Assembly (NCBI RefSeq): GCF_001375555.1
Contig: NZ_CTDZ01000009.1
Location: forward strand, 3,403,758-3,467,757
Length of the DNA: 64,000 nt
Source: Numidum massiliense
GTDB taxonomy: Bacteria; Bacillota; Bacilli; Thermoactinomycetales; Novibacillaceae
Direction: 5' to 3'
In this document: positions 38,794-47,892 of the stretch, piece after piece
How the letters are laid out: each line of letters opens with the position of its first letter
Position numbering within the stretch: the first letter of the stretch is position 1
Translations under genes and position numbers: made by a program
The notes under the pieces: model-generated
Databases searched by the model: none
What the model was told of the DNA's origin: nothing
What the model saw: only the letters and a program-made list of their open reading frames with translations

Positions 38794-40134
38794 TCAAGAC
38801 ACCCGCTTATTTGCGTGTTCATACGCCCGTAGCAGCAAGTCGACAATGTGCACGGCTTCCATCCGATCGGACAAGCCTTCGCGTTCGATGCCGAGCTTCA
38901 TTTGCAGCAAGCAGCCCGGGTTGGCGGTGACGATCGTCTTCGCTTCCGTTTTCTTCGCCTGCGCCATTTTGTAGTCCAAAATTTGCATCGACATTTCCGC
39001 TTCAATAATGTTGTAAATACCGGCCGAACCACAGCAGCGGTCCGCATCGTGCATTTCCACGTAAGTCACCCCGTCAATCGCCTGCAGTAGCTGTCGCGGT
39101 TCCTTAAATGTCTTTTGCACGTTTCGCAAGTGACATGAATCTTGGTACGTCACAATTTGCTCATCGAGGCTTAACGGCAATTTATGAAAGTCGAGCTCGA
39201 CTAACACACTCGTAATATCTTTAATTTTGTTAGAAAAGGCTTCCGCGCGCTCGTTCCAATCGGGATCGTCCTTGAGCAAGTGGCCGTAATCGACTAAGAA
39301 GGCGCCACAGCCACCCGCGTTCGTAATGATGTAGTCGACGCCAGCTTCTTCAAACGCGGCGATGTTCCGCTTGGCCATTTCCCGCGCCCGCTCCCGTTCT
39401 CCGCTGTGTCCGTGCAATGCGCCGCAGCAGCCTTGTGTTTCCGGGACAACGATTTCACAGCCGGCAACCTGTAACAGCTTCGTCGTCGCTTCGTTCGTCG
39501 GCAAAAACATCGTGTCCATCAAACAGCCAGTGAAAAAGGCGACTTTCTTCTTCTGTTTCGCGAGGGGCATGAGATGGCGTGGCCGCTGTTTGATTTCCTT
39601 TTTCTTCGGTACGGGTGGAAGCACTTTTTCCATTGTCCGTAAATTTTCCGGAAACAACTTCATAATGCCCGTCGATCGGGCGACGCGTTGCAACCCGGAA
39701 CGTTGGTATAACCCTAACAAACTCGTCACGCCGACCATGCGCTCTTGGTGCGGGAACAATTTGTCGAACACGAGGTTGCGCACCGCTTTTTCCGGTAGCG
39801 ATTTTTTGTTGCTCTGGTAAATCGCGTCGCGCGCTTGCTCGAGTAAGTGGCCGAAATTGACGCCGGACGGGCAGACGATTTCACAGGCGCGACAGCCTAA
39901 ACACATGTCGATCGAACGCTTCACTTCGTCGCTCGGTTCAATTTGTCCATCTACGAGGGCCTTCATTAAGGCGATTCTACCGCGTGGCGAATGGGCTTCG
40001 TCTCGACCCGTTTCGATATACGTCGGGCAGCTCGGCAAACAAAAGCCACAGCGGGTGCAATTCATCAGTTCATCGTAGTCCATCTTTTCCTTGAAGTCTT
40101 TTTGAATGCGCGCCTTCTCTTTGCGATCCATCAT
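38794..40134 (-). CDS. glcF: glycolate/lactate oxidase iron-sulfur subunit (GlcF-like)
   Basis: A 446-residue protein with two 4Fe-4S motifs (CTRCGFCLPSCPTYIETGRDE and CLGCRACEIVCPSGVNFG) followed by two CCG domains (GCCGALHGHSGE and RCCGSAGIYN). This is the electron-transfer partner of a GlcD-type FAD oxidase, passing electrons to the quinone pool. It overlaps the upstream glcD gene by 4 bp (ATGA). It is the last gene of the minus-strand lactate/glycolate cluster; B. subtilis YsfD is the closest known counterpart. Confidence 0.92.
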   Translation of the reverse strand: MMDRKEKARIQKDFKEKMDYDELMNCTRCGFCLPSCPTYIETGRDEAHSPRGRIALMKALVDGQIEPSDEVKRSIDMCLGCRACEIVCPSGVNFGHLLEQARDAIYQSNKKSLPEKAVRNLVFDKLFPHQERMVGVTSLLGLYQRSGLQRVARSTGIMKLFPENLRTMEKVLPPVPKKKEIKQRPRHLMPLAKQKKKVAFFTGCLMDTMFLPTNEATTKLLQVAGCEIVVPETQGCCGALHGHSGERERAREMAKRNIAAFEEAGVDYIITNAGGCGAFLVDYGHLLKDDPDWNERAEAFSNKIKDITSVLVELDFHKLPLSLDEQIVTYQDSCHLRNVQKTFKEPRQLLQAIDGVTYVEMHDADRCCGSAGIYNIIEAEMSMQILDYKMAQAKKTEAKTIVTANPGCLLQMKLGIEREGLSDRMEAVHIVDLLLRAYEHANKRVS

Positions 40135-41543
40135 TTTCTTACCACCACCCTGTTTCGTTCCGATTTGGCGAAGATTTTACTCGGGTTCATAATGTTGTTC
40201 GGATCAAGTGCTTCTTTAATACTGCGCATTGCTTCGATCCCGGCTTCGCCCACTTTCAAATGCAAGTACGGTAACTTCATCGCGCCGACACCGTGTTCCC
40301 CTGTAATCGTGCCGCCCATCTCTACCGCCTGCTGGAAAATTTCCTCAAACGCTTTTTCGACGCGGGCGATTTCTTCTTCGTTGCGGGCGTCGGTTAAACA
40401 CGTCGGATGTAAGTTGCCGTCTCCGGCGTGACCGAATGTACAAATGTTTACATTGTACTTTTCTGCGATTTCCGTAATCGCCTTAACCATTGGCGCAATT
40501 TCTGAGCGGGGGACGGTGGCGTCTTCCAAAATCGTCGTCGGCATTAACCGCGACAGTGCGGATAAAGCCGTACGCCGCGCCGCTGTTAACGCTTCTGCTT
40601 CTTCGTTTGTCTTAGCGATGGAGACGTCGAACGCCTTGTTTTCTTTACAAATCTTGGAGATTTTCTCGATGTCGCGGGCGACGACTTCCGCGGGGCCGTC
40701 CTGCTCGATGAGGAGCACCGCCTTCGCGTCAGTCGGTAAGCCGATTTGCGCAAAGTCCTCGACAACTTTAATCGTCGCTTGGTCTAAAAACTCGAGTGTC
40801 GCCGGAATGATGCGGTTAGCGATAATCGCTGAAACAGTTTCCGCCGCTGCTTCTAAATCGTGGTACAGGGCGAGCATCGTTTTTTTCGTCTCCGGTTGGG
40901 GCACGAGTTTTAAAATCGCTTCGGTGATGACGCCGAGGGTGCCTTCCGAGCCGACGTACAGGCGCGTCAAGTCGTATCCGGCGACGTCTTTCGCCAGTTT
41001 TCCGCCGGTGCGAATGACGTTACCGTTCGGGAGCACGATTTCCAAACCGAGGACGTAATCGCGCGTCACCCCGTATTTGAGTCCGCGCAAGCCACCGGAA
41101 TTTTCGCTAATGTTGCCGCCGATTTGCGAGATGTGCATCGAACCGGGATCAGGTGGATAAAACAGACCGACCGCTTCCGCCGCTTTGAAGACGTCTAGCG
41201 TAAATACGCCGGGCTGTACGGTCATCGTTAAGTTTTCTTCATCGACTTCCAAGATATTGTTCATATGTTTGAACAGTAGCACGATGCCGCCTTCGAGCGG
41301 GGTCGTGCCCCCACACAAATTCGTTCCCGAGCCGCGCGGGACGATCGGTACTTTGTATTTGTTGCACACTTTCACGATGGCGGCAACTTCTTCCGTGTTG
41401 CGCGGCGAGACGACAGCGTCCGGCATCGCTTGAAACCGCGGCGTCGAATCGTAAGAGTAAGCTAGCAAGCTCGCATCGTTCAGTTCTACGTTTTGCGAAC
41501 CGACGATCGCCTCTAGTTCCTTCCTCACTTTCCCCTTAAGCAT
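40131..41543 (-). CDS. glcD: FAD-linked glycolate/lactate oxidase subunit (GlcD-like)
   Basis: A 470-residue VAO-type flavoprotein. The FAD-binding half has VPRGSGTNLCGGTTPLEGGIVL and GGNISENSGGLRGLKYGVTRDYVLGLE; the C-terminal cap has FGHAGDGNLHPTCL and GTITGEHGVGAMK. It oxidises a 2-hydroxy acid, glycolate or D-lactate by family. It is coupled to glcF. The lldP and lutABC genes upstream favour lactate as the physiological substrate, D-lactate being a reasonable guess beside the L-lactate LutABC system. Confidence 0.93.
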   Translation of the reverse strand: MLKGKVRKELEAIVGSQNVELNDASLLAYSYDSTPRFQAMPDAVVSPRNTEEVAAIVKVCNKYKVPIVPRGSGTNLCGGTTPLEGGIVLLFKHMNNILEVDEENLTMTVQPGVFTLDVFKAAEAVGLFYPPDPGSMHISQIGGNISENSGGLRGLKYGVTRDYVLGLEIVLPNGNVIRTGGKLAKDVAGYDLTRLYVGSEGTLGVITEAILKLVPQPETKKTMLALYHDLEAAAETVSAIIANRIIPATLEFLDQATIKVVEDFAQIGLPTDAKAVLLIEQDGPAEVVARDIEKISKICKENKAFDVSIAKTNEEAEALTAARRTALSALSRLMPTTILEDATVPRSEIAPMVKAITEIAEKYNVNICTFGHAGDGNLHPTCLTDARNEEEIARVEKAFEEIFQQAVEMGGTITGEHGVGAMKLPYLHLKVGEAGIEAMRSIKEALDPNNIMNPSKIFAKSERNRVVVRK

Positions 41544-41577
41544 CGGGCATTCTCCTCGTCATAAAAATATTTTTTCG

Positions 41578-42447
41578 TTAGTCGTCGACGACGATGTACG
41601 TGGCGTGGATCGGGCCGTGTACGCCTACAATTAACTTCATTTCGATGTCGGCACTGTTACTGGGGCCGGATATGAAGCACACGCAGGAAGAAATGTCCTC
41701 CCCGCGCTGCTCGGCGTCGTGCAAGGCCTTCGTCGCTTGCGTCATCCGCGGCACAATCGTCTGCTTCGGGATGATGGCGATGTACGCTTTTGGCAGTAAA
41801 CTAATCGAACGGCCGTGGTCCTTCCCCGTAAACAACGTCACTGTCCCTGACTCGGCGAGAGTCATGTCACTGAACGTTATGCCGATATCGGCGCGTTCGG
41901 CAATGACTTGGTTTTGTTTGCCGAGCGATGCGTCCCAAATGTGCACGTTATGCCCTTCTGACTGCAACCCGTTGTAAAAATCGGTTAATCCGTAAGCCTC
42001 GTTACGCGCATCTCGTGCGGCGACGATCGACTTTCCAGCGTAACCGTCAATCGTTTCCTGCAACGCGCGCGGGAGGTCGGCGCGTGCGGTCCGTTTAAAA
42101 GCAGTGTGAATAGCGGCACACTGCGCTTCCAGTACGTCGACTAACTCATCCACTGTCAGTCCGTCAAACACATCCCACTGCGGGCGGACGGACCACGTTG
42201 GACGCTGGAAGCTCGATAGCGAGCTTTCAGCACCCTTTATTAAGCGTTCCGTACTCGATAGCGGGCGTGCAGCACCCTCTAATGGACGTTCAACGCCCGG
42301 CGGGGCAGTACCTTCTATCGGGTGTTCAGCACCCGTTGACGGTTGTGCAGTATCGAATGACGGCTGTATTGCACCCGCTCTGCGTCGCGGCCGACCGAGG
42401 CGATGAGCGATATGGTCTAAAAACGGTTCGCGGTTGTGCACGGTCAT
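41578..42447 (-). CDS. lutC: lactate utilisation protein LutC with repetitive N-terminal insertion
   Basis: The C-terminal 200 residues form the LUD domain typical of LutC/YkgG ([67 protein letters not shown]). LutABC together oxidise L-lactate to pyruvate. The N-terminus is unusual: after HRLGRPRR comes about 60 residues of imperfect 14-residue repeats of the type [13 protein letters not shown], absent from ordinary LutC. The protein is 289 residues against about 240 usually. It overlaps lutB by 4 bp. Confidence 0.9.
   Translation of the reverse strand: MTVHNREPFLDHIAHRLGRPRRRAGAIQPSFDTAQPSTGAEHPIEGTAPPGVERPLEGAARPLSSTERLIKGAESSLSSFQRPTWSVRPQWDVFDGLTVDELVDVLEAQCAAIHTAFKRTARADLPRALQETIDGYAGKSIVAARDARNEAYGLTDFYNGLQSEGHNVHIWDASLGKQNQVIAERADIGITFSDMTLAESGTVTLFTGKDHGRSISLLPKAYIAIIPKQTIVPRMTQATKALHDAEQRGEDISSCVCFISGPSNSADIEMKLIVGVHGPIHATYIVVDD
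42205..42370 (-). repeat. imperfect coding repeats in the lutC N-terminal region
   Basis: On the minus strand about four units encode [37 protein letters not shown] and similar. The unit is about 36-42 bp and in frame. Confidence 0.65.
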
Positions 42448-43871
42448 CGGGAATCACTTCCTCGTTGTCTGTCTTTAAACCAGGCGCGGAACGACTGTTT
42501 ACTCGGTGCGGGGAAGTCGCGAGAGGCAGTCCAACCTTTTAGTGGCCCTGGGCCGTTTGCGATCGTGCCGTTTTTCGTCCACGGTTTCAGCACAGGCCGC
42601 GCCAGTTTAGCACTCGTTTTGTACAGATTCGGATGGCCTGCCCACTGGGCAAAACCTTTCATCGCTAACTGTTCCGCCTTTGGCGCTTTCTTTTCCCGCT
42701 CGACGATCAATTGCCTATGGCGTACGAGGTGTTCGTGCAGCGGGATTTTTACCGGGCACGCCTCCGTACACGCGGCGCACAAAGTTGACGCGTACGGGAG
42801 CTCTTTGTGCTCGTCGTAGCCGTCGAGTAACGGTGTCAAGACGGCGCCGATCGGGCCGGGATAAATCGAGCCGTAGGCGTGGCCGCCGACGTGGCGGTAC
42901 ACTGGGCAAACGTTAATACAGGCGGCACAGCGAATGCAGTGCAGGGCGGATTGGAATTCTGTGCCGAGTATGTTTGAGCGTCCGTTGTCGACGATCACTA
43001 AGTGGTATTCTTCCGGTCCATCCACCTCACCTTCGCGGCGCGTCCCCGTAATCGCCGTCACATAACTTGTCAGTTTTTGTCCGACGGCGGCCCGCGTGAG
43101 AAGACTGACTAACACGTCGAGTTCCTCCCATGTCGGTACGATGCGCTCCATTCCCATCACCGTAATTTGCGTGTCCGGTAACGTCGTCACCATGCGCGCG
43201 TTGCCTTCGTTCGTGACGAAAGTTACGGCTCCCGTTTCGGCGACGGCGAAGTTACACCCGGTGATGCCGACATCGGCAGACAAAAACTCCTGCCGCAGCT
43301 GTTTACGGGCGAATAGGGCAAGCTCTTCCGGCTTAGACGATCGATCGTACCCTTTTTTCGCGGCAAACGTCTCGCGAATTTGCTCCTTATTTTTGTGCAG
43401 TGCCGGGGTGACGATGTGGGACGGCGGATCCTCGTCTAATTGCAAAATCCACTCGCCCAAATCGGTTTCGACGACGTCTACCCCTACTTCTTGCAGCGCT
43501 TCGTTTAAGCCGATTTCTTCCGTTACCATCGATTTGGATTTGGCGACTTTTTTCGCCTTTCTCCGCTCGATCACCTGTTTAATATAGTCGTTCGCCTCGG
43601 CAGCCGTCTGGGCAAAATAGACGTGGCCACCGTGCGCCACCACTTGCTCACTCAATTGCTGTAAATAATAGTCGAGGTTGTCGATCGTATGGGCGCGAAT
43701 TTGTTCCCCGAGCGTACGCCACTCCTCCCAATTTCCGAGCGTCTCCGCCGCATTTAGCCGTCCGCTGCGGAACCGCCCTTGCGCGCCAGAGACGGCTTGG
43801 CGCATGAAATCGTTGCGAATCCCTTCTTGCACCCGCTCTCTGTACGGACTGTGGCCGATCTTTATACTCAC
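42444..43871 (-). CDS. lutB: lactate utilisation iron-sulfur protein LutB
   Basis: A 475-residue protein with an N-terminal LUD domain ([27 protein letters not shown] region) and a ferredoxin-like part with [19 protein letters not shown] and [13 protein letters not shown]. It is the central subunit of LutABC and probably hands electrons to the membrane. It lies between lutA and lutC in the normal order. The ribosome-binding site on the minus strand is AAAGGGGG. Confidence 0.94.
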   Translation of the reverse strand: MSIKIGHSPYRERVQEGIRNDFMRQAVSGAQGRFRSGRLNAAETLGNWEEWRTLGEQIRAHTIDNLDYYLQQLSEQVVAHGGHVYFAQTAAEANDYIKQVIERRKAKKVAKSKSMVTEEIGLNEALQEVGVDVVETDLGEWILQLDEDPPSHIVTPALHKNKEQIRETFAAKKGYDRSSKPEELALFARKQLRQEFLSADVGITGCNFAVAETGAVTFVTNEGNARMVTTLPDTQITVMGMERIVPTWEELDVLVSLLTRAAVGQKLTSYVTAITGTRREGEVDGPEEYHLVIVDNGRSNILGTEFQSALHCIRCAACINVCPVYRHVGGHAYGSIYPGPIGAVLTPLLDGYDEHKELPYASTLCAACTEACPVKIPLHEHLVRHRQLIVEREKKAPKAEQLAMKGFAQWAGHPNLYKTSAKLARPVLKPWTKNGTIANGPGPLKGWTASRDFPAPSKQSFRAWFKDRQRGSDSR

Positions 43872-43962
43872 GCGCCGTTTCCCCCTTTCAACTGTCGGTC
43901 TTTTATAATGACTCGTTTTCCCAAAACCTTTCCGTATACTGGACTAACCGGATGATCAAGGC

Positions 43963-44688
43963 TCATCGGTGGTTTAATATTTCCGTAATGTGGGCGACTT
44001 TCACATCTTTCCCGTTGCGGGACAAGCGGCCGCCGATATTCATTAAGCAAGCCATATCGCCGCCGATTAAATACTCGGCGCCCGTTTCGACGACGTGTGT
44101 CGCTTTTTCTTGCACCATTTCGGTGGAAATGGCCGCATTTTTCACGGCAAACGTGCCGCCGAAACCACAGCAGTCTTCTTTTAACGGCAGTTCCACTACT
44201 TCGAGTCCGCGTACGTGTTCAAGTAAGGTGAGCGGCGCATCTTTGACACCTAACAGGCGCGTCATATGACAAGACGGGTGGTACGTCACTTTGGCCTTAA
44301 AGGTGGCACCGACGTCGACAATGCCGAGCACATCGACGAGAAACTGTGTGATTTCGAACGATTTAGCCGCCAGCCGTATCGCTTCCGGCTCCCATTCCGG
44401 GTCATCTGCAAAAATATCCGGGTATTGCTTTAACATACCGACGCACGAACCGGACGGACCGACGACGTACTCGGCGTGCCGGAAGGCGCGCATCATTTGT
44501 TTCATCGCTTGCTTCGACTGTCGCAAGTAGCCGCTGTTGTAAGCCGGTTGCCCGCAGCACGTCTGTGCCTCGGGAAAGTTGACGCGACAGCCCACGTGCT
44601 CTAACAGCTCAACCGTGTCCTTCCCTACATTCGGGGAGATGAGGTCACACATGCACGTAATAAACAGTGAGACGTTAATCGTAGTCAT
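43963..44688 (-). CDS. lutA: lactate utilisation protein LutA
   Basis: A 241-residue protein with two CCG cysteine-rich domains (QTCCGQPAYNSGYL with SGSCVGMLKQYP, and SCHMTRLLGV with EDCCGFGGTFAVKN), typical of LutA/YkgE. The start at MTTINVSLFITC fits the family length; the frame is open further upstream to 44820, but that part is not conserved. The AAAGGGG before the ATG is unusually close, which leaves a small doubt about the start. It follows lldP and precedes lutB by 91 bp. Confidence 0.9.
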   Translation of the reverse strand: MTTINVSLFITCMCDLISPNVGKDTVELLEHVGCRVNFPEAQTCCGQPAYNSGYLRQSKQAMKQMMRAFRHAEYVVGPSGSCVGMLKQYPDIFADDPEWEPEAIRLAAKSFEITQFLVDVLGIVDVGATFKAKVTYHPSCHMTRLLGVKDAPLTLLEHVRGLEVVELPLKEDCCGFGGTFAVKNAAISTEMVQEKATHVVETGAEYLIGGDMACLMNIGGRLSRNGKDVKVAHITEILNHR

Positions 44689-44907
44689 CCCCTTTATCGT
44701 TAACGTTCGAGATTGAGGTAAAAACTTAAATACGTGGGGCAAACCTTCACTGCTACTTTTATCATAAATCGTTGTAACGACACGCGACAAGGGTTGCCCC
44801 GGCCATTCCATAAGACACATGGCACAAATTACCGAACGAAAGCTTACGGTTAAAATCGTAAAATAATAAAGTTGGTGTTGCTTATCGGCGTTGCTTATCG
44901 GCGTTGC

Positions 44908-46494
44908 TTAAAAGAAGCTGAGTAAAATAAATCCGCCGATCCCGACTAAGATACCGTAAACAAGTGCCGGTCCTAACGTCTTACGAATAATATCGCCTTC
45001 TTTCCCTGTTAAGCCGACAACGGTTGACGCGGCGACGACGTTGTGCACACAAATCATGTTCCCCGCGGCAGCCCCAATAATTTGCGCCGCTAACACGATG
45101 TTGACATCCATTCCTGTCTCGAGGGCAATGCTGTGTTGCACCGGAGCAAACGTCAGCGTCGACACGGTGGCGCTACCAGTAATAAACGCGCCGAGTTCGC
45201 CGAGAAACGGTGCGACGAAAATCCACATCGACCCGAACGCACTCGCCAATGCTTGTGCAATATATTGTGGCATACTGATAAGGTCGTTCCCGTTCATCGC
45301 CGAGTTCGTAAATACTTGCACGAGGGCGAGGGTCGAGATGAGGGCGAAACTGGCATTTTTAATCGACACTAACGATTCTTGCATTGCCTTCGTAAAATGG
45401 GCGAAGGGCCGACGTTGGATCCACACAGCGACCAATGCGGCGAGCACTAAGACGGTCCCTGGCGAATACAACAGTTCCCATTTGGAAGTAATGCCTTCGA
45501 CACCGAGAATGTTACTCCACGTCAAATTGACCGCGTTCAAGGCGAACGCTTTCACAGATGGGATGATGCGGGTCATGAGCAACAAGGCGATGACGACTAA
45601 ATACGGTGCCCACGCGGTGAATAGCCCCATCTCCGACTTTCCCGCTTTCAATTCAAAACCATCTTTTAAGGCGTCGGTCCATTCTTCCTTCGGTAATAAC
45701 CATCCTTTTTTTGCGGTTAACGTCGCGACGACTAGCCCAGTGAGCGACGCTAAAATGGAGACGAACTCCGGACCGAAGAGGGCAGCGTACAGAAGGGCTG
45801 ACCCGGTATACGTCAAGCCGACGAGTAACGTCCACGGCAAGAAGGCTAACGCGTCAGAAAACCCTTTCTTCTTCCCAAAAAATAAGGTGAGGACGACGAC
45901 GAGAATAAACGGCACGAACGTTCCGGCGACGAGATCGATCGACGCGATTTTCACACCGATGTTTTTGTAAAAGGCGAGATCTGCGCCGGGCAAGTTACTT
46001 AAGCCGACTTGAATCGGCGTCCCGACAGCACCGAAGGAAACGGCGCTGCTATCGGCAATGAGTGCTAACGCGGCAGCAGCCATCGGGTTGAACCCTAACG
46101 CGATCATGAGCGGACCGGTGACGGCGGCAGGCGTCCCAAACCCAGCAGCGCCTTCGATTAACGACCCGAACAAGAACGCGACGATGACCGCTTGTACGCG
46201 CATATCGCCGGAAATGTTGCGAAACCCTTGATTAATTCGGTCAACGGCACCCGTATGGCGCAACGTGTTCAGCAAGACGATCGCTCCGAACAGGATTAAG
46301 AGGATCGTCATTGCTTTATGTGTGCCTTCTAACACCGACGCTAACACGATCTTTCCTTCCATCCCCCATACTGTCAAACCTAAAGCGATTACAATGAGTG
46401 CACTAAAAAACATTCCTTTAAGCGCTGGCATCCTAAAAATGACTAAGAAAATGAATGGGGCGATGATCGCGCTTAGTGCCACCAGTAGTAACAT
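44908..46494 (-). CDS. lldP: L-lactate permease
   Basis: A 528-residue transporter with about 12-14 membrane helices. Family blocks are [40 protein letters not shown], and the C-terminal [23 protein letters not shown] and [21 protein letters not shown]. It imports lactate or glycolate with protons, feeding the lut and glc enzymes encoded downstream on the same strand. It is the first gene of the cluster behind a sigma-A promoter with a dyad operator candidate. Confidence 0.95.
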   Translation of the reverse strand: MLLLVALSAIIAPFIFLVIFRMPALKGMFFSALIVIALGLTVWGMEGKIVLASVLEGTHKAMTILLILFGAIVLLNTLRHTGAVDRINQGFRNISGDMRVQAVIVAFLFGSLIEGAAGFGTPAAVTGPLMIALGFNPMAAAALALIADSSAVSFGAVGTPIQVGLSNLPGADLAFYKNIGVKIASIDLVAGTFVPFILVVVLTLFFGKKKGFSDALAFLPWTLLVGLTYTGSALLYAALFGPEFVSILASLTGLVVATLTAKKGWLLPKEEWTDALKDGFELKAGKSEMGLFTAWAPYLVVIALLLMTRIIPSVKAFALNAVNLTWSNILGVEGITSKWELLYSPGTVLVLAALVAVWIQRRPFAHFTKAMQESLVSIKNASFALISTLALVQVFTNSAMNGNDLISMPQYIAQALASAFGSMWIFVAPFLGELGAFITGSATVSTLTFAPVQHSIALETGMDVNIVLAAQIIGAAAGNMICVHNVVAASTVVGLTGKEGDIIRKTLGPALVYGILVGIGGFILLSFF

Positions 46495-46520
46495 TGTGAT
46501 TAATTCCCTCCACTATCATT

Positions 46521-46534
46521 TTAAAGTGCTTTCA
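46521..46534 (-). promoter_or_regulatory. weak candidate cre site before lldP
   Basis: Minus strand TGAAAGCACTTTAA resembles the CcpA cre consensus TGWAANCGNTNWCA with two mismatches. It lies between the promoter and the start codon, where repression by roadblock would be possible. Confidence 0.4.
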
Positions 46535-46574
46535 TCGAGCGTCAAAAAAACGCTCCTTTAAACAGATGACATGG

Positions 46575-46590
46575 TCAGATGGTTATCTGA
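46575..46590. promoter_or_regulatory. dyad operator candidate at the lldP transcript start
   Basis: TCAGAT-GGTT-ATCTGA is a perfect inverted repeat, with two further CAGATG-type half-sites at about 46564-46569. It lies just downstream of the lldP -10, where a GntR-type LutR/LldR regulator could act. No regulator gene is present in the window. Confidence 0.5.
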
Positions 46591-46602
46591 TGACTCGATG
46601 AT

Positions 46603-46631
46603 AGTTTAAGTGATATTTTGTATTTCGTCAA
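46603..46631 (-). promoter_or_regulatory. lldP-lut-glc promoter
   Basis: On the minus strand TTGACG (46626-46631) and TAAACT (46603-46608) are 17 bases apart. Confidence 0.65.
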
Positions 46632-46661
46632 ATAAATGTTTCGTAACCATCGAACGGGACC

Positions 46662-46690
46662 TTGAATTTAGTCGACACTTGTGGTAAAGT
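46662..46690 (+). promoter_or_regulatory. secG promoter
   Basis: TTGAAT (46662-46667) and TAAAGT (46685-46690) are 17 bases apart, 42 bases before the secG start. Confidence 0.6.
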
Positions 46691-46731
46691 TACGGAAAGA
46701 AGGTAGGTTCGGATGTTAGGAGGGGTGGACT

Positions 46732-46965
46732 GTGGCGCTCGCAATGAAGATTTTACTCGTTATCGTTTCCATTGCACTAATCACTGTCGTCGTGTTGCAG
46801 TCAGGCCGCAGTGCCGGTTTGTCAGGTGCCATTGCCGGTGGTGCTGAACAGTTAATGGGCAAACAAAAAGCTCGCGGAATCGATGCGTTGCTCAGTAAGC
46901 TTACCGTCGTGCTCGCGGTGTTGTTTTTCCTTTTGACGTTGACGATTGGGTTTTTTATTTATTAG
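46732..46965 (+). CDS. secG: preprotein translocase subunit SecG
   Basis: A 77-residue membrane protein with two hydrophobic helices ([17 protein letters not shown] and [19 protein letters not shown]) around the conserved [21 protein letters not shown] loop. It is the accessory subunit of the SecYEG channel. GTG at 46732 follows TTAGGAGGGG; the ATG at 46744 is an alternative. The order secG-est-rnr-smpB-ssrA is the classic Bacillus arrangement. Confidence 0.95.
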   Translation: MALAMKILLVIVSIALITVVVLQSGRSAGLSGAIAGGAEQLMGKQKARGIDALLSKLTVVLAVLFFLLTLTIGFFIY

Positions 46966-46998
46966 TGGATAAGCTATATAGTGTAAATACGTGTACAA

Positions 46999-47030
46999 AA
47001 ACAGCAGGAATAGGGCCTTGCTGTTTTTTT
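46999..47030 (+). terminator. terminator after secG
   Basis: ACAGCA (47001-47006) pairs with TGCTGT (47019-47024), extended by AA/TT, and is followed by a T-run of nine. Confidence 0.85.
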
Positions 47031-47085
47031 GTTTCAGTTGTGGGCTGTTTGTCCGAAAACCGTTAAGGTAAAGGAGGAGTGTCAC

Positions 47086-47769
47086 TTGGTCGGTTGTTTA
47101 CTCCTGCACGGATTTACCGCGAGTCCGCTGGAAGTAGAGCCGCTTAAGCAGTACTTAGAAACATGTGGTCTGTACGTGATCGCCCCTACGTTAGCGGGTC
47201 ACGGTGAGGATCACCAGCAGACATTAGAAAATGTCGTATGGCAGGAATGGGTGAAAAGTGCTGAAGAGGCGTTAATAGATCTTGTGGCCAGATGTGACAC
47301 CGTTTATGTGCTCGGTCATTCGATGGGCGGTTTAATTGCCGCGTACCTGGCGAACCGCTACCCGGTGCAGAAATTAGTGCTACTAAGTGCCGCTGTGTTT
47401 TACATTAATCCTAAACAGATGGCTAAAGACTTGGTTGAGGCGCTGCCCGCCTTGTTACACGGCGAGGCCAGTAACCAATATAAGCGCTACCGGGCACGTA
47501 TTAAAGCGACGCCACTGCGCGCAGTGGCGCAATTTCGCCGCCTCGTACGGGCACTGAAGCCGGAATTCGCGCACATTCGCATTCCTACGCTCATCGTCCA
47601 CGGTGGGTGCGACGACATTGTCGACCCAAAAAGTGCGCAGTACATTTACGAGCAGATTCCGATTGCGGAGAAACACATACACATTTTGCCGCAATCGAAA
47701 CATATCGTCTGTCACGATTGCGAGCGGGACGAACTGATGGCGGTCGTCGGTCAGTTTTTGTCAGCCTAG
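47086..47769 (+). CDS. est: carboxylesterase / monoacylglycerol-lipase-like hydrolase
   Basis: An alpha/beta hydrolase of 227 residues, the homologue of B. subtilis YvaK and the Geobacillus thermostable esterase Est. The oxyanion region LLHGFTASPLEVEPL is at the N-terminus, the nucleophile elbow is LGHSMGGLIAAYLA, the acid lies in VHGGCDDIVDPKSA and the histidine in ILPQSKHIVCHD. TTG at 47086 is selected because AAGGAGGAG lies eight bases upstream; the longer open frame would start inside the secG terminator. The natural substrate is unknown. Confidence 0.92.
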   Translation: MVGCLLLHGFTASPLEVEPLKQYLETCGLYVIAPTLAGHGEDHQQTLENVVWQEWVKSAEEALIDLVARCDTVYVLGHSMGGLIAAYLANRYPVQKLVLLSAAVFYINPKQMAKDLVEALPALLHGEASNQYKRYRARIKATPLRAVAQFRRLVRALKPEFAHIRIPTLIVHGGCDDIVDPKSAQYIYEQIPIAEKHIHILPQSKHIVCHDCERDELMAVVGQFLSA

Positions 47770-47892
47770 CCGCCGTTCTTATAGCGCCAGTGCGGCATTG
47801 ACGCGAGCAAGTCCGCCCGGAATATCGTTTTTAGCACACGTGAATTACGGGTATACTGAAAAGAAATGTATAGCGGGAAGGGAGTTAACAGT

